A stretch of DNA of 64,000 nucleotides, from positions 13,268,001 through 13,332,000 of the forward strand of contig JAYKYS010000012.1 in the NCBI GenBank assembly GCA_036924285.1, written 5' to 3'. The stretch is from Asterella californica. Taxonomy: Eukaryota > Streptophyta > Marchantiopsida > Marchantiales > Aytoniaceae. Below the pieces are notes generated by a model that was not told where the DNA came from, did no database searches, and worked only from the letters and a program-made list of their open reading frames with translations. A program made the translations under genes and the position numbers. Numbering within the stretch: position 1 is the stretch's first letter; every line of letters begins with the position of its first letter. This document shows positions 21,467 through 34,175 of this stretch, in pieces.

Positions 21467-21767
21467 GCTGTCTATGTCACGTCACTTTGGCACCTCTGCT
21501 AGGTTGACCGAGTGCGGAGTGGCGAATCCCGGTAGAGCCGTTAATGCCATTAGGACGAGTTCTTGGGATGACCCACTAGGGGTAAACTTTGCAGGTAGAG
21601 CTTGAAGGCCTTAGTTCTTCAAGTTGAGCCTTCAAGCTCCAGGCTATGGTGGATAGTCTAGTTGAGTGTAACCCGGATTCTCTTCGAGCATAGAGTGGGT
21701 TTGGCTTGACCGTTTGTGAGTAGTCTTTGTTGCAGTGTTGGAGATGATAATTTATCTGTTCAGATTA
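21467..21767 (+). mobile_element. Gypsy LTR 3' half, inverted relative to 17822-18120
   Basis: Shares GGTTGACCGAGTGCG, GCCATTAGGACGAGTT, GGCTATGGTGGATAGTCTAG and TTTGGCTTGACCGTTTGTGA with the minus strand of 17822-18120, ending at CAGATTA in both. The part upstream of 21467 is unrelated. It points toward the gypsy element at 25120-30372 and may be the remains of its 5' LTR, though the gap is long. Confidence 0.65.
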
Positions 21768-24500
21768 CTTGAAGAACTCAGATTGCGAGGTATGATTGAG
21801 AGGTTTCAGGTCGTAGATTTCAACCGATGGTATCTCCGAAGTGGGTAGATCGTTGGTATCTTCATTTTGCGGATGCGCACGTGCACGAAGCAGTTCTTTT
21901 TGGTTGGGTGATCGATCGCTGTGTGGATTACTGTCGTTTGAATCTGTTCTTGGTCAATTTGGTAGTGAGGTAGTGCGGAAGCGCTGCTGGAATTTCTCGT
22001 GACGAGTTTTTATGGTCAATTTGAGGTCGGCAAAAGTACGTCGGCGGACGTCAGGTTGGCGTGGGTCGACAATTTGTGGTGCTGAAGATTGCAGTAGGTG
22101 CGCGCTGGGAAGACGATTCCATCGCACGAATGAATTAGGAGGTATTAAGAGACCTCGAGGAGCAGAGGTGCGTGAGTGCGGAGGCGTGAGAGCGAAGTGT
22201 GAGAGTGCGGAGCTCGAGTCCGAACCCGCGCCCGCCGTAAGTCAACTTGCTGGCGTGCGTGAGAGAGATATGCAATTTTCAGTTGTGTGAGAAGTGTAAA
22301 ACCAATTGGTCACTCATCACAACACTATTCCTGGACTTGGACACTTAACTCTGTAGTCTTAGCTTTGGCTTTACGACTAGACCAATAGCTCTTGGTGTCT
22401 TCTAGGGATGTGTGCAAGTACTTGTGGACTTGTTTAAGGTAGTAAGAGACCTTCTTGCACGTTCCTAGAGGGGTGGTAGGGCGACTCCACAGTACTAGGA
22501 AGAAGCTATAGTTGTGATAGTGTTTGTCTATATCGTAGAGACGCGTATGGAGGTAGTTGATGGAAGTTGTCTTGGGTGAACTAGTAGAACTACCACGTAG
22601 ATATTTTTAGAGCTACTAGAGGTGTGAACATCTAGTTAGTGACTTTAGGTATCAATTACAACGGTTGATGATCATATATTGTGCATGTGGTCATCGAAGA
22701 GGAGACGTCGTCCGGGTGGGGTTGGGTTTCTCTTTATGTGAATGTTTGAGTGTGGAGGGTTATCGTTTGGACTTCTTGTGGTTGTAACCCCTCCATATTA
22801 TGCTTCTTGTTTCTGCGTTGCGTTTGCTTGTGTTGGCGTTTGATTTCCAAAGTGAGTTCACTCCAATGTGTTGTCAGTAGTGAGACTGGAGTTGCGGACC
22901 AGTCAGACTATTTTTGTTTCTCTCACGGTGCGGTTGGAGTGACGACCAACAGATCGTGAGAGGCTACTTGTGGTGATGGCAGGTACAGGTTGCTCTTATC
23001 TTGACCATCCTAGTAAGAGATAAGTGAGCTCAGTAGGAGCGGTATCGTGTTGGATTTTGCGTGAATGATGTCCAGGAAAACGCGAGGTTCGTGGCTGTGG
23101 AGATGTTGTGTGCTAAACAGAGACAAGGTAGAGAAAACAACCACGAAAATGAATGCTGCAATATATATCAACTCCAAATGTATGTACACTGTCGGTTCTT
23201 TCTTCCTAAGAACACAAAACTGAGAAACAGACCAAAGCGATTTGTAATCTACTTCAAAACCCCTAAAACGAATCCTTGAATCTCAATCCTGACCCAAAAC
23301 CACTGAAGCGTAGCTCAAAGCAAAGAAACTTCCATTTGCTAACAAACAGAGCTGCACCAGTATCACACGATTGAAACCCAAGTCCAAACCACATCCATGT
23401 ACAAGCTCTTAGCTAAAGCTAGCTACCACAAGTTGTACACAACCAACTAAGTCCCTAATGAACTCAAAAGGATGAAACTCGTAGCGAAGGAACCGAAAAA
23501 GATCTATCTGAGAACTTTCTCCTTTCGCCGAACGGTCTTCAGATGTCGATAGGGCCTTCTCCCTTGACTCTGTTGGCCTCAAGAACTATCAGATCTGACT
23601 CTCGACAGTCGAGATATCACCGGTTTTCAGTCGCAAGTGACCGACCCTTCAAAACTTCCTCCCTACGGCTTAAAACCACACACACCGCTCAAACGAATCG
23701 CTTGATCTGATATCTGTCTTCTTTGGCAGGTAGATCTAGCTATCATGAACCCAACGAGATTCCAAACAAGCCGTTTGGAGTTCCCCTTGCAAAACCACGT
23801 AAGAAATTTAGTCGCAGGTTGCAAAAAACTAACGTAAATGGACTTCCTGCGGCTCAAACTCGCTCACCTCACCCAACCCAACAATCTAATCCACGTACTG
23901 TCTTCTCTTATGCGTAGATGAAGACTCCCTGGTTGCATAGATATCAAGAACAAAGAGCTTGGCTCATCGATCGCGAAGAACAACTCAATCTAAGGTCGTA
24001 GATGATGAAAACCTGACGCAAGCGTTTCCCTGCGAGCCAATTTCACTCAAAACTCCCAAACTGCTCGATGAAACTTGGTACCATCTTCAATTTCCTGAAG
24101 AACTCGTTGTTCTGATCCCGATGGACCCAAGGACAGCAAGTTTGGACTCCTGAACGGTCCGAACGATCCAACTCTCCTTCACAAGTCACTGAAGCTCTCA
24201 AAATCTCCTCTCTGCGTCTCAATTTCTCCCAGAACACATCTCCTGATCCGTCTCTTCATGAATTGTCTTAACCAACGCGTAGTCTGCACAGATTTGAATC
24301 CAACGACGCCTTGTGCGCTTGCATTGGATCTCCAAATCTCTTGAACCGTCCGCTTACAGATCGCAAGTACAAGCTAACCCCTTAAACAACCCCCTTACGT
24401 CAATCTTTGTACGTACCAGTTTTCTTCAATAATGAGGAAGCAGGCCCCTTGCGTCTTTAGTATAGGGCTTGGAGCCGCAAGTACCCAGTCAACAAAATAA
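21768..24500. other. No gene recognised
   Basis: Mixed-composition DNA with short frames on both strands, none with a domain motif. 22010-22290 is GC- and Arg-codon-rich but unrecognised. If the LTR at 21467 belongs to the following gypsy, this would be a long leader or contain further decayed insertions. Confidence 0.4.
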
Positions 24501-24502
24501 AC

Positions 24503-24990
24503 TAGGGCCTAGCTTGATTTATCCATTTTATGAGTCTTGTAACTTCTCCACCAGGCGTCCAAATAAAATAGACGAAGTGCCCATGGAAAGCTGACAACGA
24601 GTTCTACCCATCGATGTAATGAAAGTGAAGATCCGAAGTCGTGCCAAAAGCTCGTAAGTTGGGGCTTAGCTTGTTTTACCCATCTTTCGAATCTAGTAAT
24701 TTCTCGACTAGATGTCCAGCTGAAGTAGACAAAGTGCCCATGGAAAGCTGACAACGAGCTCTACCCATCGATGTAATGAAAATGAAGATCCGAAGTTGTG
24801 CCAAAAGCTCGTAAGCTAGGCCTAGCTTGTTTTACTCATCTTTCGAGTCTCGTAACTTCTCCACTAGGCATCCAAATGAAGTAGACAAAGTGTCTATGGA
24901 AAACTGACAATGAGCTCTATCCATCGATGTAAAGAAAGTGAAGATCCGAAGTCGTCCCAAAAGCCCGTAAGCTAGGACCTAGCTTTTTTT
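24503..24990. repeat. Three tandem copies of ~162-bp unit
   Basis: Each unit has CTAGCTTG.TTTA, CTCGTAACTTCTCCACTAGG, AAAGTGCCCATGGAAAGCTG, CTACCCATCGATGTAATGAA and GAAGATCCGAAGTCGTGCC. Starts lie near 24503, 24664 and 24827. Divergence between units is modest, so amplification is fairly recent. It lies just upstream of the gypsy gag. Confidence 0.88.
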
Positions 24991-25119
24991 ACCCTTGAGT
25001 GTCTTTGGAGCGATAATTGTCGAAATTTGATTTTCATGTAGGAGCTGGTCCACGACACGACAAGGGGGTTAGGCAAGCTGTGATTATGGTGGTGACGGAG
25101 ATTTTGACATTCTGGTTGG

Positions 25120-26560
25120 AGAGTGTGTTATCGAGATTCTATCATCACGGAGTTCTCGAGAGGTTCTGATGAAGATTTCTCGGACAGTGGGTATACACGG
25201 AGTGGGGTGAGGTACCGACTACCTACACCATTATCGTCAGTTGTTGCAGAGGATGAGTCAGACATAGATAGCACATTTTCTGATGGTGAGTCGAGTGTCA
25301 TCGCAACGTTGTTGTGGGACATGGACGAGATCTATGAGCCACGAAGAGGCCTCGACGTTACTCGGATATTGTGGGTACCATCGAGCTGGATGACTTCATC
25401 CAGGAGTTCGACAGTTGGTGCGATTTGTAACAAATGCGGAACCCATAACTGTTTACACCTTTCATGGCATGGAAGGGTTTGTTCCAACACTTGGAGGGAC
25501 CGCCGATGGACGATTATCATGAGTTCCGGCTAGACTACAGTGTGGAGATTGAGTTGTGGAGACAACATTAGTCTCCCAACTACGTTTCTATCACTACTGG
25601 CGCAGTTTCAGGAGGCATAGCACCTACGAGTTCGGGTGCTAGTAGCAGTTACATCCACAGGTGACGGAGTATCTACTACCGGTGGTGCGTCCACTAGTAG
25701 TGGAGCAGATGGTAGTGTGAGCTGGATACCATCAGGGTTTAACCCTATGGTTCAATTCTTCTAGTGTTTGAGGAAGAACTATCATGATGTGCGGACCGAT
25801 AAGTTAAAGAGTCTGCAGGAATTTCAGCGGAAGACTGGAGAGAGCTTACACGAAGCGTTTACTCGCATGAGGCGGTTGATCAGCATTACCCAAGGGGTGA
25901 CGGAAGCACAGGCAATCCAGTTCTGGTATGGGATACTAGACTGAGAGCTGCGTAGGAGAGTTAGAGATGCCACTCTCCTTAGAGATACCGCTCCGACGTT
26001 GGCGGTTGTCTTTGGTTTGGCTGAGCGGATTGAGCTCAACATGATGGAGGAGAAGGTGGTGGTTGTTGGGTTCAGCAAGGAGACATCACATGGGACGACC
26101 ACCTCTTCTCGTGGATCACAGGTTACGCAACAGCGTGGTGGCTGTGGTGGTAAGGACTGTGCAGAGCTGTCACGATCCCAAGAAGGTGTTGGAGGATCTG
26201 GTGGATAGAAGCCCATGCCGTCCTTTTCTAGTCAGCATCAAGCGGGTCCTTGCTGGACGTGTGATGGTCCTCATCAGCAAAAGGACTGTCCACAGAGGAG
26301 AGGTGGTATGAGATGTCAGGGACGTCTCAAGCGATACTTAGACAATGTGAGCATTACAAGCGACTTGGTCACAATAGTGACCGTTGGTTTGATCTCCATC
26401 CCGAGTTATGACAAGAAAAGACTGATCGTGGACGAGACGGAGGAGCTCAAGGAGGCCGTGGTGGTCGAGCTGGAGATAGAGGTGCAACACTTGGGAGAGG
26501 ACCGGTCAGTCCACCGTTTGTACGACGTCAGAAACAGATATGGCTGCTCGAATTGAGCAG
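25120..26560 (+). pseudogene. gag: Gypsy gag with one CCHC knuckle, degraded
   Basis: Frames spell a gag capsid (YHDVRTDKLKSLQEFQ, GESLHEAFTRMRRLI, AQAIQFWYGILD, then a stop) followed by a single zinc knuckle CWTCDGPHQQKDC near 26251-26290. An acidic/Ser-rich N-terminal frame at 25123-25533 precedes it. Several stops and frame changes make it non-functional. First gene of the element running to 30372. Confidence 0.7.
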
Positions 26561-29206
26561 TTGGAGCAGAGGACAGCTAGTATGGCTATGACTCAGCGGA
26601 GATCAAGTGGAATAGAGACTTCCACGTTTGTTATGGAGGAGGAGGAGGTGACTTCGACTTCACGGCTGGTGTGGCGCAGATTGAAGCATCTACGGCAGTG
26701 ACTAGAGATGCAGTACGTGTCTCTGAGTTACGAGGTGCGTCAATGGAGTTGGATCCACAATACGGGGAGGTTGATAGATAGATCAGGCTTCCCCAATCGT
26801 TCATGTTATCGGAGGTGTTGAGGACCACATCTATGATTTCTAAACGGCATATCGATGGTGTAGTGGAGTTGGAGACATCGACATCCAGGAGTGGGTGTGA
26901 TTTAAGTCAACCTTCGACGTTTGTGGATGCGACGTCGAACTCGATGTTGAGGGCGGCTACAGTAGTTTTGTGAACTCTACTATTTTCAGCCAAGGATATG
27001 AGGACATTGGGAGTCAGCTTGGCTCTAGTGTTCCAGCTGGCGGTCACGCTCAGTGATAGCGAGGATGTTGTTACCTCCAGTGCGGAGGTGGTTCAGCGAG
27101 AGACGATAGATGTGTCCATGGAGTAGAGGATCATGACAGCTACTAGTGGTACTTGGCAAACGGCGACTGCCAAGTTAGATGAGTTATCAGCTAGACCGGC
27201 GATTGACCGTGCAGGTTTGGCACCAGGTGTGGTGTTGTTAGACAACAAAAGTGGCATCTTTTGTTTGATGGCACCTTAAGGGAAGGTGTATCTACCGCAG
27301 AAAGTCTTGTTAGACTCTGGAGCCCAACTGTTGATGTTGGAGAAAGTGACGTGTATTGGTTTGGGTCTGAAGAAGTCCGAGGTGGAGAGATGTCCATTCC
27401 AGCTACAGACATCTCTAGAGGGATAAGGAGATACACATGACACGCGAGATGCTGACGATGAGAGTTTGACCATATCATCTCACGGATGGCTCCATGGTGA
27501 GAGCCAAGGTCATCTTTACGGCCTCATAGTCTTATGATGTATTGGTTGGAGGTGCTATGTTATATTTTATGGGTTCATGATCGACTAATGAGTAGAGACA
27601 GCATCTTACAGACCAAGTTGGCAGTCCGGTGAGGGACGAGTGAGCCGCTTACCAGTGCGATTCAATGCTAGAGTTGGGACAACGGAGCATACACCATGGA
27701 CGTTGCAGAGTTCAGTTCGCTCATCACTTGGTCGGACGAGTTGTTAGAGGATAATGCTCATGCAAAAGATACTCCGATCTTTAAAGAGGTGGAGGACATG
27801 CCTAGCATGTCTATGTTAGTACCATCTTATTGGATGTTCCGCTCTGGAGTTCGAGTGATCAGCAGTATGTTGATCGATTGGTGCAACAAGCTTGGAGTGA
27901 AGCCTTTGTACCACCAGTAGAGGAACAAAGGGTTGTTCCTGCTACAGACCTTGTGACCTTATCACCGTTGGATACGACTCTCATTGTGTGACAGTATCCA
28001 GAGGAGGGTGTATGTGTGCTTGAGCTGTTTGGAAAGATCAGCACAGATTTGGCTGCGGTATTGTAGTCAAGCATACAAGTACAACGATGCTAGTATGTGG
28101 AAAGAGATGAGGTTACGAAACGCATCTCATTGCGTCATGTGGCACGTTTGGTGCAGAGATATCCTGAGTTGTTGTCTGTATCAGCCGTTAGAGGATACCA
28201 GCAAGCATTACCATCAGATATTTTGCTGCTGGAGGCGTAGGATCTCACGTTTGTTGGCATCATTCACTTGGTGATAGCCGGATGGCCATGTCAAGGTCAC
28301 ACGCGTGTTAGGAGAGGTCAAGGTTTACATGACCCGCGATCTAGGATGTTCTGAGAGATGTTACGGATCTTACGACATCTCCAGATGCATCAAGTGGATT
28401 CTCCAACATACATCTTGGAGAACGTTCTTTTGTTGGGTGATGCTCGAAATGATGACGAGTGTGCACCAGGTGCGGTCTTGGGTCGGACCGGCAGTGTTGT
28501 TAGATGCAAGGAGAGTGAGATCTCGTGCACATCATCCACGGTTGTGGTAGACAAACTTGTTACCGAGGGAGGTGCTCAAACGCACACACAATGCAGTGAG
28601 ATGATGAGCACACTTCATAGTTGATGGCATCTTGGATGTAGAATGACGATCTCAAGTAGTGAGAGTCGTCAATAGGTCACCCATGACAGTGATGAATCTA
28701 GTGAGACGGTCCATGGTAGCGTTACCCACTTTGGTGGAGCTTTTTAGCGTCACATGCTTACAGAGATGGAGGACCTGGACTTGTGTAGGATGCTCAGTTA
28801 CGACAATTGGGGGAGCCCAATACCGATGAGAGAGTGAGCGTTGGGTTTTACTACGGGTACAACATTAGTAGCTTCGATGTCGGAGGCTTCACGTCGTTAA
28901 GTATTGGATCAAGCAATGGACTTGAACTGCTTGACATGGAATGTTAGCTTTGGATTGGCTGAGCAGCGTCGGATGCGATCGACGGGTGTTATTGCTCAGA
29001 CACTTTTGAGCTCTTTGTCTATTGAGTCGGTGGACAAAGGCTGGGGATGAAGCGTGTAGAGTTCGTCATCCTTGGACATCATGGGATGTCATAGGAGAGA
29101 GTGTGGAGCTTGCAGCTAGGACTATAGGAGTTTTTCGTATAGTGGCGGTGGAGGTTGTTGATGATGAGCAGAAGGAATTGCTCCAGAGGCTGCAAGATAG
29201 CAGTCA
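26561..29206 (+). pseudogene. pro: Gypsy protease and linker, heavily degraded
   Basis: Around 27240-27560 frames read GVVLLDNKSGIF, VYLPQKVLLDSGAQLLMLEK and CIGLGLKKSEVE. The LLDSGAQ segment is the retropepsin active-site D-S-G, retained. Elsewhere only broken frames remain (for example 27696-27920 and 28305-28624). The order gag-protease-RT along the plus strand supports one element. Confidence 0.65.
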
Positions 29207-30372
29207 ATGATTTTGTCTTCTACCTCTAGCATGGTGACAGAGGATACTTGGGTTGTCATTGGACCCAAGCTTATAGGAGAGGAGAGACGAAGAGTTCAGA
29301 GATTCCTGAAGAGCTACAATAATTGTTTTGCCTTCAGTATGAAGGATTTGGATACCTTGAAGGGATCAGGTCGAATCAACTTGACTAATGACACGCAAAT
29401 CTTTCGACATCCTTATAGATACAATGACATGGAAGAGCCTTGATCCAGAGTAGGACTCAAGACTTGTTGGAGGCTGGGTTGGTGGAGATGTCGCATGGAG
29501 AGTATGCATCTGTCATAATTATACCAGCAAAGAAGAATACGTATGACAACTACACTGATAGACGAAGACTACCGTCCTATCAATCGGCAGACGAGTCTGA
29601 TAAATATGTCATGTCGACAACTGAGGAGATCTTTGATGGAGTGGGACATGTGAAGGTCTTCGGTACTTTGGATCTTCGAGCAGGGTATCATCATAGCCAG
29701 TGAGAGAAGAAGATAAGTCCAAGACAACATTCAGGAGAACTGACTCTCACGGCAAGGATTGTTTGTATCAGTGGCGGTTCTTACCATTTGGATTGAAGAA
29801 CGCCCCGGCTGAGTTCCAGAGAGTGATGGACAGGATCCTAACAGGATTGGATTTTGTCAGATGTTATACTGACAACATCTTAGTCTATAGTGTTACTGTG
29901 GAAGAGCACGAGAGATACTTACAAGATGTGTTCGAGCGGTTGAGAGCTCATGAAGTTACACCTTGAGAAGTGTAAGTTCTTCCAGGAGTTGATAGAGTAT
30001 TTGGACCACACCATCTACTCAAGTGGGTTGAGTGTTCAACAGACGAAGGTTGAGGCTATTGCACGTATCTCACGTCCCACAGATGTGAGTCGAGTTCGGA
30101 CATTTGTTGATTTGACGAACTTCTATCGTCGATACATGAAAGAATTTAGTGCAATTGCGAAGCCATTGACCAAGTTCATGAAGGTGGACCAAGAGTGGCA
30201 GTGGGAAGATGAGCAGGAGCGAGCTTTTGTAGAGCTCAAGGATAGATTGACATCTACTCCCATCTTGAGGAGATCTGTTAGGGGGCATCCTTTCCAACTG
30301 CATACTGATTGGAGTATGTTGAGACTTGGAGTTGTAACGACTTATGTTACACACAGGAAGTTTGTCTATTAG
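29207..30372 (+). pseudogene. pol: Gypsy reverse transcriptase, broken, cut before integrase
   Basis: Consecutive frames give NNCFAFSMKDLDTLKG, QDLLEAGLVEMSHGEYAS, FGTLDLRAGYHHSQ with a stop, LPFGLKNAPAEFQRVMDRIL and then CYTDNILVYS where YIDD is expected, so one catalytic Asp is changed. They continue LEKCKFF, LDHTIYSSGL, VDLTNFYRRYMKEF and FQLHTDWS, the start of RNase H. Coding ends at 30372 where LTR-like DNA of another element begins. RNase H and integrase are missing. Confidence 0.85.
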
Positions 30373-30375
30373 TAC

Positions 30376-31245
30376 CGTATTTAGTTATAACTAAGTGTTG
30401 AGAATGTTTATTTGCTGCCCAAGTACTTTAAGGAGGTATCAAGTTAGTCATGACTAGCTAAAGTTAGTTATGGTTAAATTTAGCTATACTTTTGACAGAA
30501 TTCAGATATTTCCTAAAGAGTGAGCACTACTATCTTGTCATCTTGTCTAAAAAGTAGAAAGGAGGTGGAAAGAATCTCTTATCTCCTTTTTGACTTGATA
30601 TTAGTGATAGGATTAAAGTTGTGGACTTTGTAAGCATTAAAAACAAGAAGAGATTCCACATGTCTCTTTTCTAGTGGGTCCTAGTGTAGAAGGGTGGAAA
30701 TTCTAGATTCTTTGAGAATATTTCAGAATCCTTCTAGAAATTGTTGGCTTTGAAAGAATAAGCCCATGTGAAAAGGTAAGAAGCCCATGTGATTAATGCT
30801 TTTATCTTAAGTAATATCTTAGTAAAATCTGGTAAAAATAATTACGGCTGAATTACCGGAGGTACCAAAGTAAAAACCTAGAATGTATAAATAGAGGAGT
30901 AGAGAAGAGCTCCTCATCATTGTTTTCACATCGTCGTAATGACAACTTGAGTAATATAGAGAGTATGTGATATATTAGCATGTGAGAACTTGAGAGACGT
31001 CGTTAGAATGGAGGATTTTAGTTGATGAGTTTATGAAGAATTTTAGTTGATTAGTTTATGGGTGTATGAACGAGTGAACTTAGCATTTTTTCCTTCAAGT
31101 TCATGGTGTGCTTCCATCAAAGCCATCAGAGGTGACCCATGAGTGAGAGACAGACCCGACATGTTGCAGATTCATCGATGACGACCGTGGAAGTTGAGAG
31201 ATCAGGGGGTAGTTGATCCATAAGATCGCGGAGAGTTTATATTTT
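30376..31245 (+). mobile_element. LTR of an Athila/Tat-like gypsy
   Basis: About 870 bp of AT-rich DNA with a good TATA box (TATAAATAG, 30886-30894) and no coding frames, ending just before a decayed primer-binding site. The start is not fixed; TGTTACACACAGG at about 30346 is one candidate. Interrupts the gypsy RT ending at 30372. Confidence 0.55.
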
Positions 31246-31263
31246 TGGTTCCGTTGTTGGGAC
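31246..31263 (+). promoter_or_regulatory. Decayed retrotransposon primer-binding site
   Basis: TGGTTCCGTTGTTGGGA closely matches the TGGCGCCGTTGCCGGGGA-type site used by many plant gypsy elements to prime on a tRNA 3' end. Most differences are C-to-T at CpG or CNG sites, the expected decay of methylated DNA. The site marks the boundary between the LTR and the internal region. Confidence 0.6.
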
Positions 31264-31679
31264 CTCACTTGAAAGGATCTTTGAAAGATGTTAAGAGTTC
31301 AATTCTATGTTCGACAAAAAGAGATCATGAGAGAACACATGGAGAGAACGTTGGGAGGAGAGAGAGCTAACGCGATGGTAACAACACTAGAACCTTTTTT
31401 GTATCCTGTAATGATCTATGACGCGTTCGAGGTCATTCTTTACATCTTGTTCACTTAGAAAGTGTTTGAAGAGAGTTGAAAGAGAATGAAACAAGAGGTG
31501 TAGAGAAAGGAAGAGAGAGAAGTTATTAGAGGAGAAAAATTTCAGAGTTTACGAATTCAATTCTCTGGAAAATTTATACAGTCGTTGTTAGATTTTCTGT
31601 GTTTTTATTTTCTTGTGATACTTTCTAGTATTCTAGATTGGCTGATAACCTATCTAAGACAAAAGAAATCATGGGAAAA
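31264..31679 (+). other. Retroelement leader, no gene
   Basis: Purine-rich DNA following the primer-binding site, without coding motifs, up to the junction with the minus-strand gypsy near 31680. Confidence 0.45.
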
Positions 31680-32290
31680 GGTCACTCGCGCACCCTCCAG
31701 TTGCAAGTCTTCACCAAAGCCTTCACAATGGACGGATGACCGCGTTCACTCTTGGCATTCCCTTCGAGGTTGTAAGCAGTTATCAGTGACAACCTCACCC
31801 CACACTTTGCAAAGAATTCACGAGCCTCATGTGCATCTAACTCTCCTCTATCTGCAGTGATCTTTCCCACACATCCATATCGACAAACAACCTCTCCAAG
31901 AGAAATCTACATACTCTTTCAGTTGTCTTTGTCCGAAGCGCCCTACCCTCAACTTGATTTGAAAGATCTTCTTTGACAAGTACCAAGTAACTCATCTGCC
32001 ACAACCCAACTGGCATAGTCACCAAGTCTACAACCCACTTGAAGTGGATTGCCAACGGATAAGTCTGATGTATTCCATCTCGATGTCGGATGTTCGAGTA
32101 CATATGACATGTCAAACAAAACTCCACAAAAGATACGACATCCCTGTACATGTTTTTCCACCAATACCGCTCTTTCATCTTCGTAAAAGTGACCCAAATC
32201 CCTCGATGTCCAACCCAAAGACTCTCATGAAATGCCTTGAGCAACTTCTGCTGATCTTCCTTATCGCAAATCACTCATAGCGGTATCTCA
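31680..32290 (-). pseudogene. pol: Gypsy integrase, truncated
   Basis: The minus-strand frame HESLWVGHRGIWVTFTKMKERYWWKNMYRDV...CLTCHMYS contains the integrase H-H-C-C zinc-binding arrangement. A core segment follows: GKITADRGELDAHEAREFF and LSLITAYNLEGNAKSERGH, with the Asp and Glu of the D-D-E triad at the usual places. At about 31680 the frame ends at the junction with the neighbouring element's leader, so the integrase C-terminus is missing. Confidence 0.82.
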
Positions 32291-34175
32291 TCTTTCTGCT
32301 TCGATCGCTTCCAAAGAAACCCTCCTGCAACATGAAGTTGTAGGTCTTCCTTCGAACTCTCTGAAACCTCTCATCCGTCCAACCTGTCTGCTTAGCCATC
32401 GTACTAAGGTACCTCCCGATGTCAAACAAATCATCATCATATAATCCTTCAACAAATAACTCATCTTCTCTTCATGTCTGTGCAATCGAATAGAACTCTG
32501 CACCCATGTCGTCAATGTCTTCAACCATCTCATCCTCCCCATCATATCAAGCTCGAGATAACATATCCGTCATCGGATTATCCTTCCCTACGATATGTCT
32601 AAACTCCGGGTTCAACGACTTGATATATGCGATCCATTGTAACATCGCAATATCAGGAGTTGAACAATTCATGATCATCCCTAACAATGACAAGCAATCA
32701 GTTTCAACCACCACTGCTGCTCCAATCAAATACTCTTTCTCAATTTTCATGGCTGAAACAATACCCCACAGTTCTCTCTTCACTTGCGGGTAAGCACGTT
32801 GTCGAGCACTTAACACCTTCGCTTTGAACCTAACCGGAAATCTGTCTCCATCCTCATCATCTTGTCCTACTACCCACCCGATTGCAACCGGACTTGTATC
32901 TACAGTAAGAACTATCGACTTGGCACCATTGTAATCAATTCTCTCAAAATTGAAAGAGATGATAGTAAAGACTTCAGCTTCCGCACCGCATCAGTATGTT
33001 CTTCCTCCCATCTGAACTTATGACGCGTACGCAACAACCCATATAATGGATCCACATGCGCATAATGAGGAATCTAAATGTGATAGAATACACAAGCACC
33101 AAAAAATCTGCTTACTTCTGTCAACGAGTTGCAAACCTCCTTCATCCTCCCAATTGCATCCACTTTGTTCCGGTCTGGCTTTCGACCAAATGATCCACAC
33201 GAATGATCAACAATCAAGACTTCTCTAACCCCAAATGTAGACTTCGCACCTGACAGCGTGAGATGAACTTCCTCAACTCGAGATAAGATCTTTTCACAAT
33301 CTGCTATGTGACTCATGACATATCATCGACACCCCCTCTGATCTAATGTTTCATCCTTCTCATCCTCTACACATCCTTTGGTGGAGATGTCATCCAAGAA
33401 CGGCATCGTCTTTTCAAGGATGAAGTCCTTTAGGACTCGATTCATCCCATTCATCATGTGTGCTATCGAGTTGGTAGCTCCTTGTGGTAAGGTACACATC
33501 CTAACCAATCCCAAAGGTGTCCTCATTGTCGTAAAGCTTCTGCTCTCCTCCACTAGTTAAAACTGATCATACCTTGAGTAAAGATCTCCCTTGAGTAAAT
33601 TGTTCTTCCTGCAACGCTTCAGCAAACTCATCCACAATCGATCCCATCCCAGCATTTCTAATTGTTACTGCGTTCACCGGTTGCATGTCTTAGATGAACC
33701 ACAACAATCCATTCTTCTTAGGCACTGTAAACCATCTGCTCGAATACGGTGCAAACGACGGCTCCAAGATCTTCATCCGCATCTTCTCCTTCAACAACTC
33801 CACTAGTTTAGGCAAGTGAGCCCATGGTACTAGAATTGGTCTCAAGTTCTATGGCACATGCGGTACCGTGAAGATAACCATCGGGGTAACAATGTATGGG
33901 TCTACACAACCAATCTCATGTGGTTCAATGACAAATGCTTTCCCATGTCGTGAAAGCATCTCCTTGAAGCATATCTTCTCTTCTGGTAGAAGAGACCCAT
34001 CAGATCCAATCTTCAGCTCTTCAATGGTCTTCTTCGTGAACTTGTGTCTTATCATTGCAGGATCTCTCAAACTCTTCTCCCTTGAAACTCGATCCATCTG
34101 TTGGTTAGTATCATCTGGCAAAGGACCAGCAACTGGCTTTATCTTCTTGTCCATTGTCTTGTACTTCATCTCAAC
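32290..34175 (-). pseudogene. pol: Gypsy reverse transcriptase and RNase H, many stops
   Basis: On the minus strand: EPHEIGCVDPYIVTPMVIFT, PYSSRWFTVPKKNGLLWFI, TPLGLVRMCTLPQGATNS, MPFLDDISTKGC with both catalytic Asp, and EEVHLTLSGAKSTFGV. A degraded RNase H region follows (about 32547-32816, YPQVKRELWGIVSAMKIEKE). Numerous stops and frameshifts interrupt it. It belongs to the same element as the integrase at 31680-32290 and the protease-like part up to 34797. Confidence 0.83.

Noticed and set aside
22012..22290. 92-codon Arg-rich ORF
   Set aside because: Composition effect of a GC-rich stretch; no motif, no partner.
25123..25533. Host gene with acidic N-terminus
   Set aside because: It leads into gypsy gag capsid and zinc knuckle in order, so it is retroelement gag.
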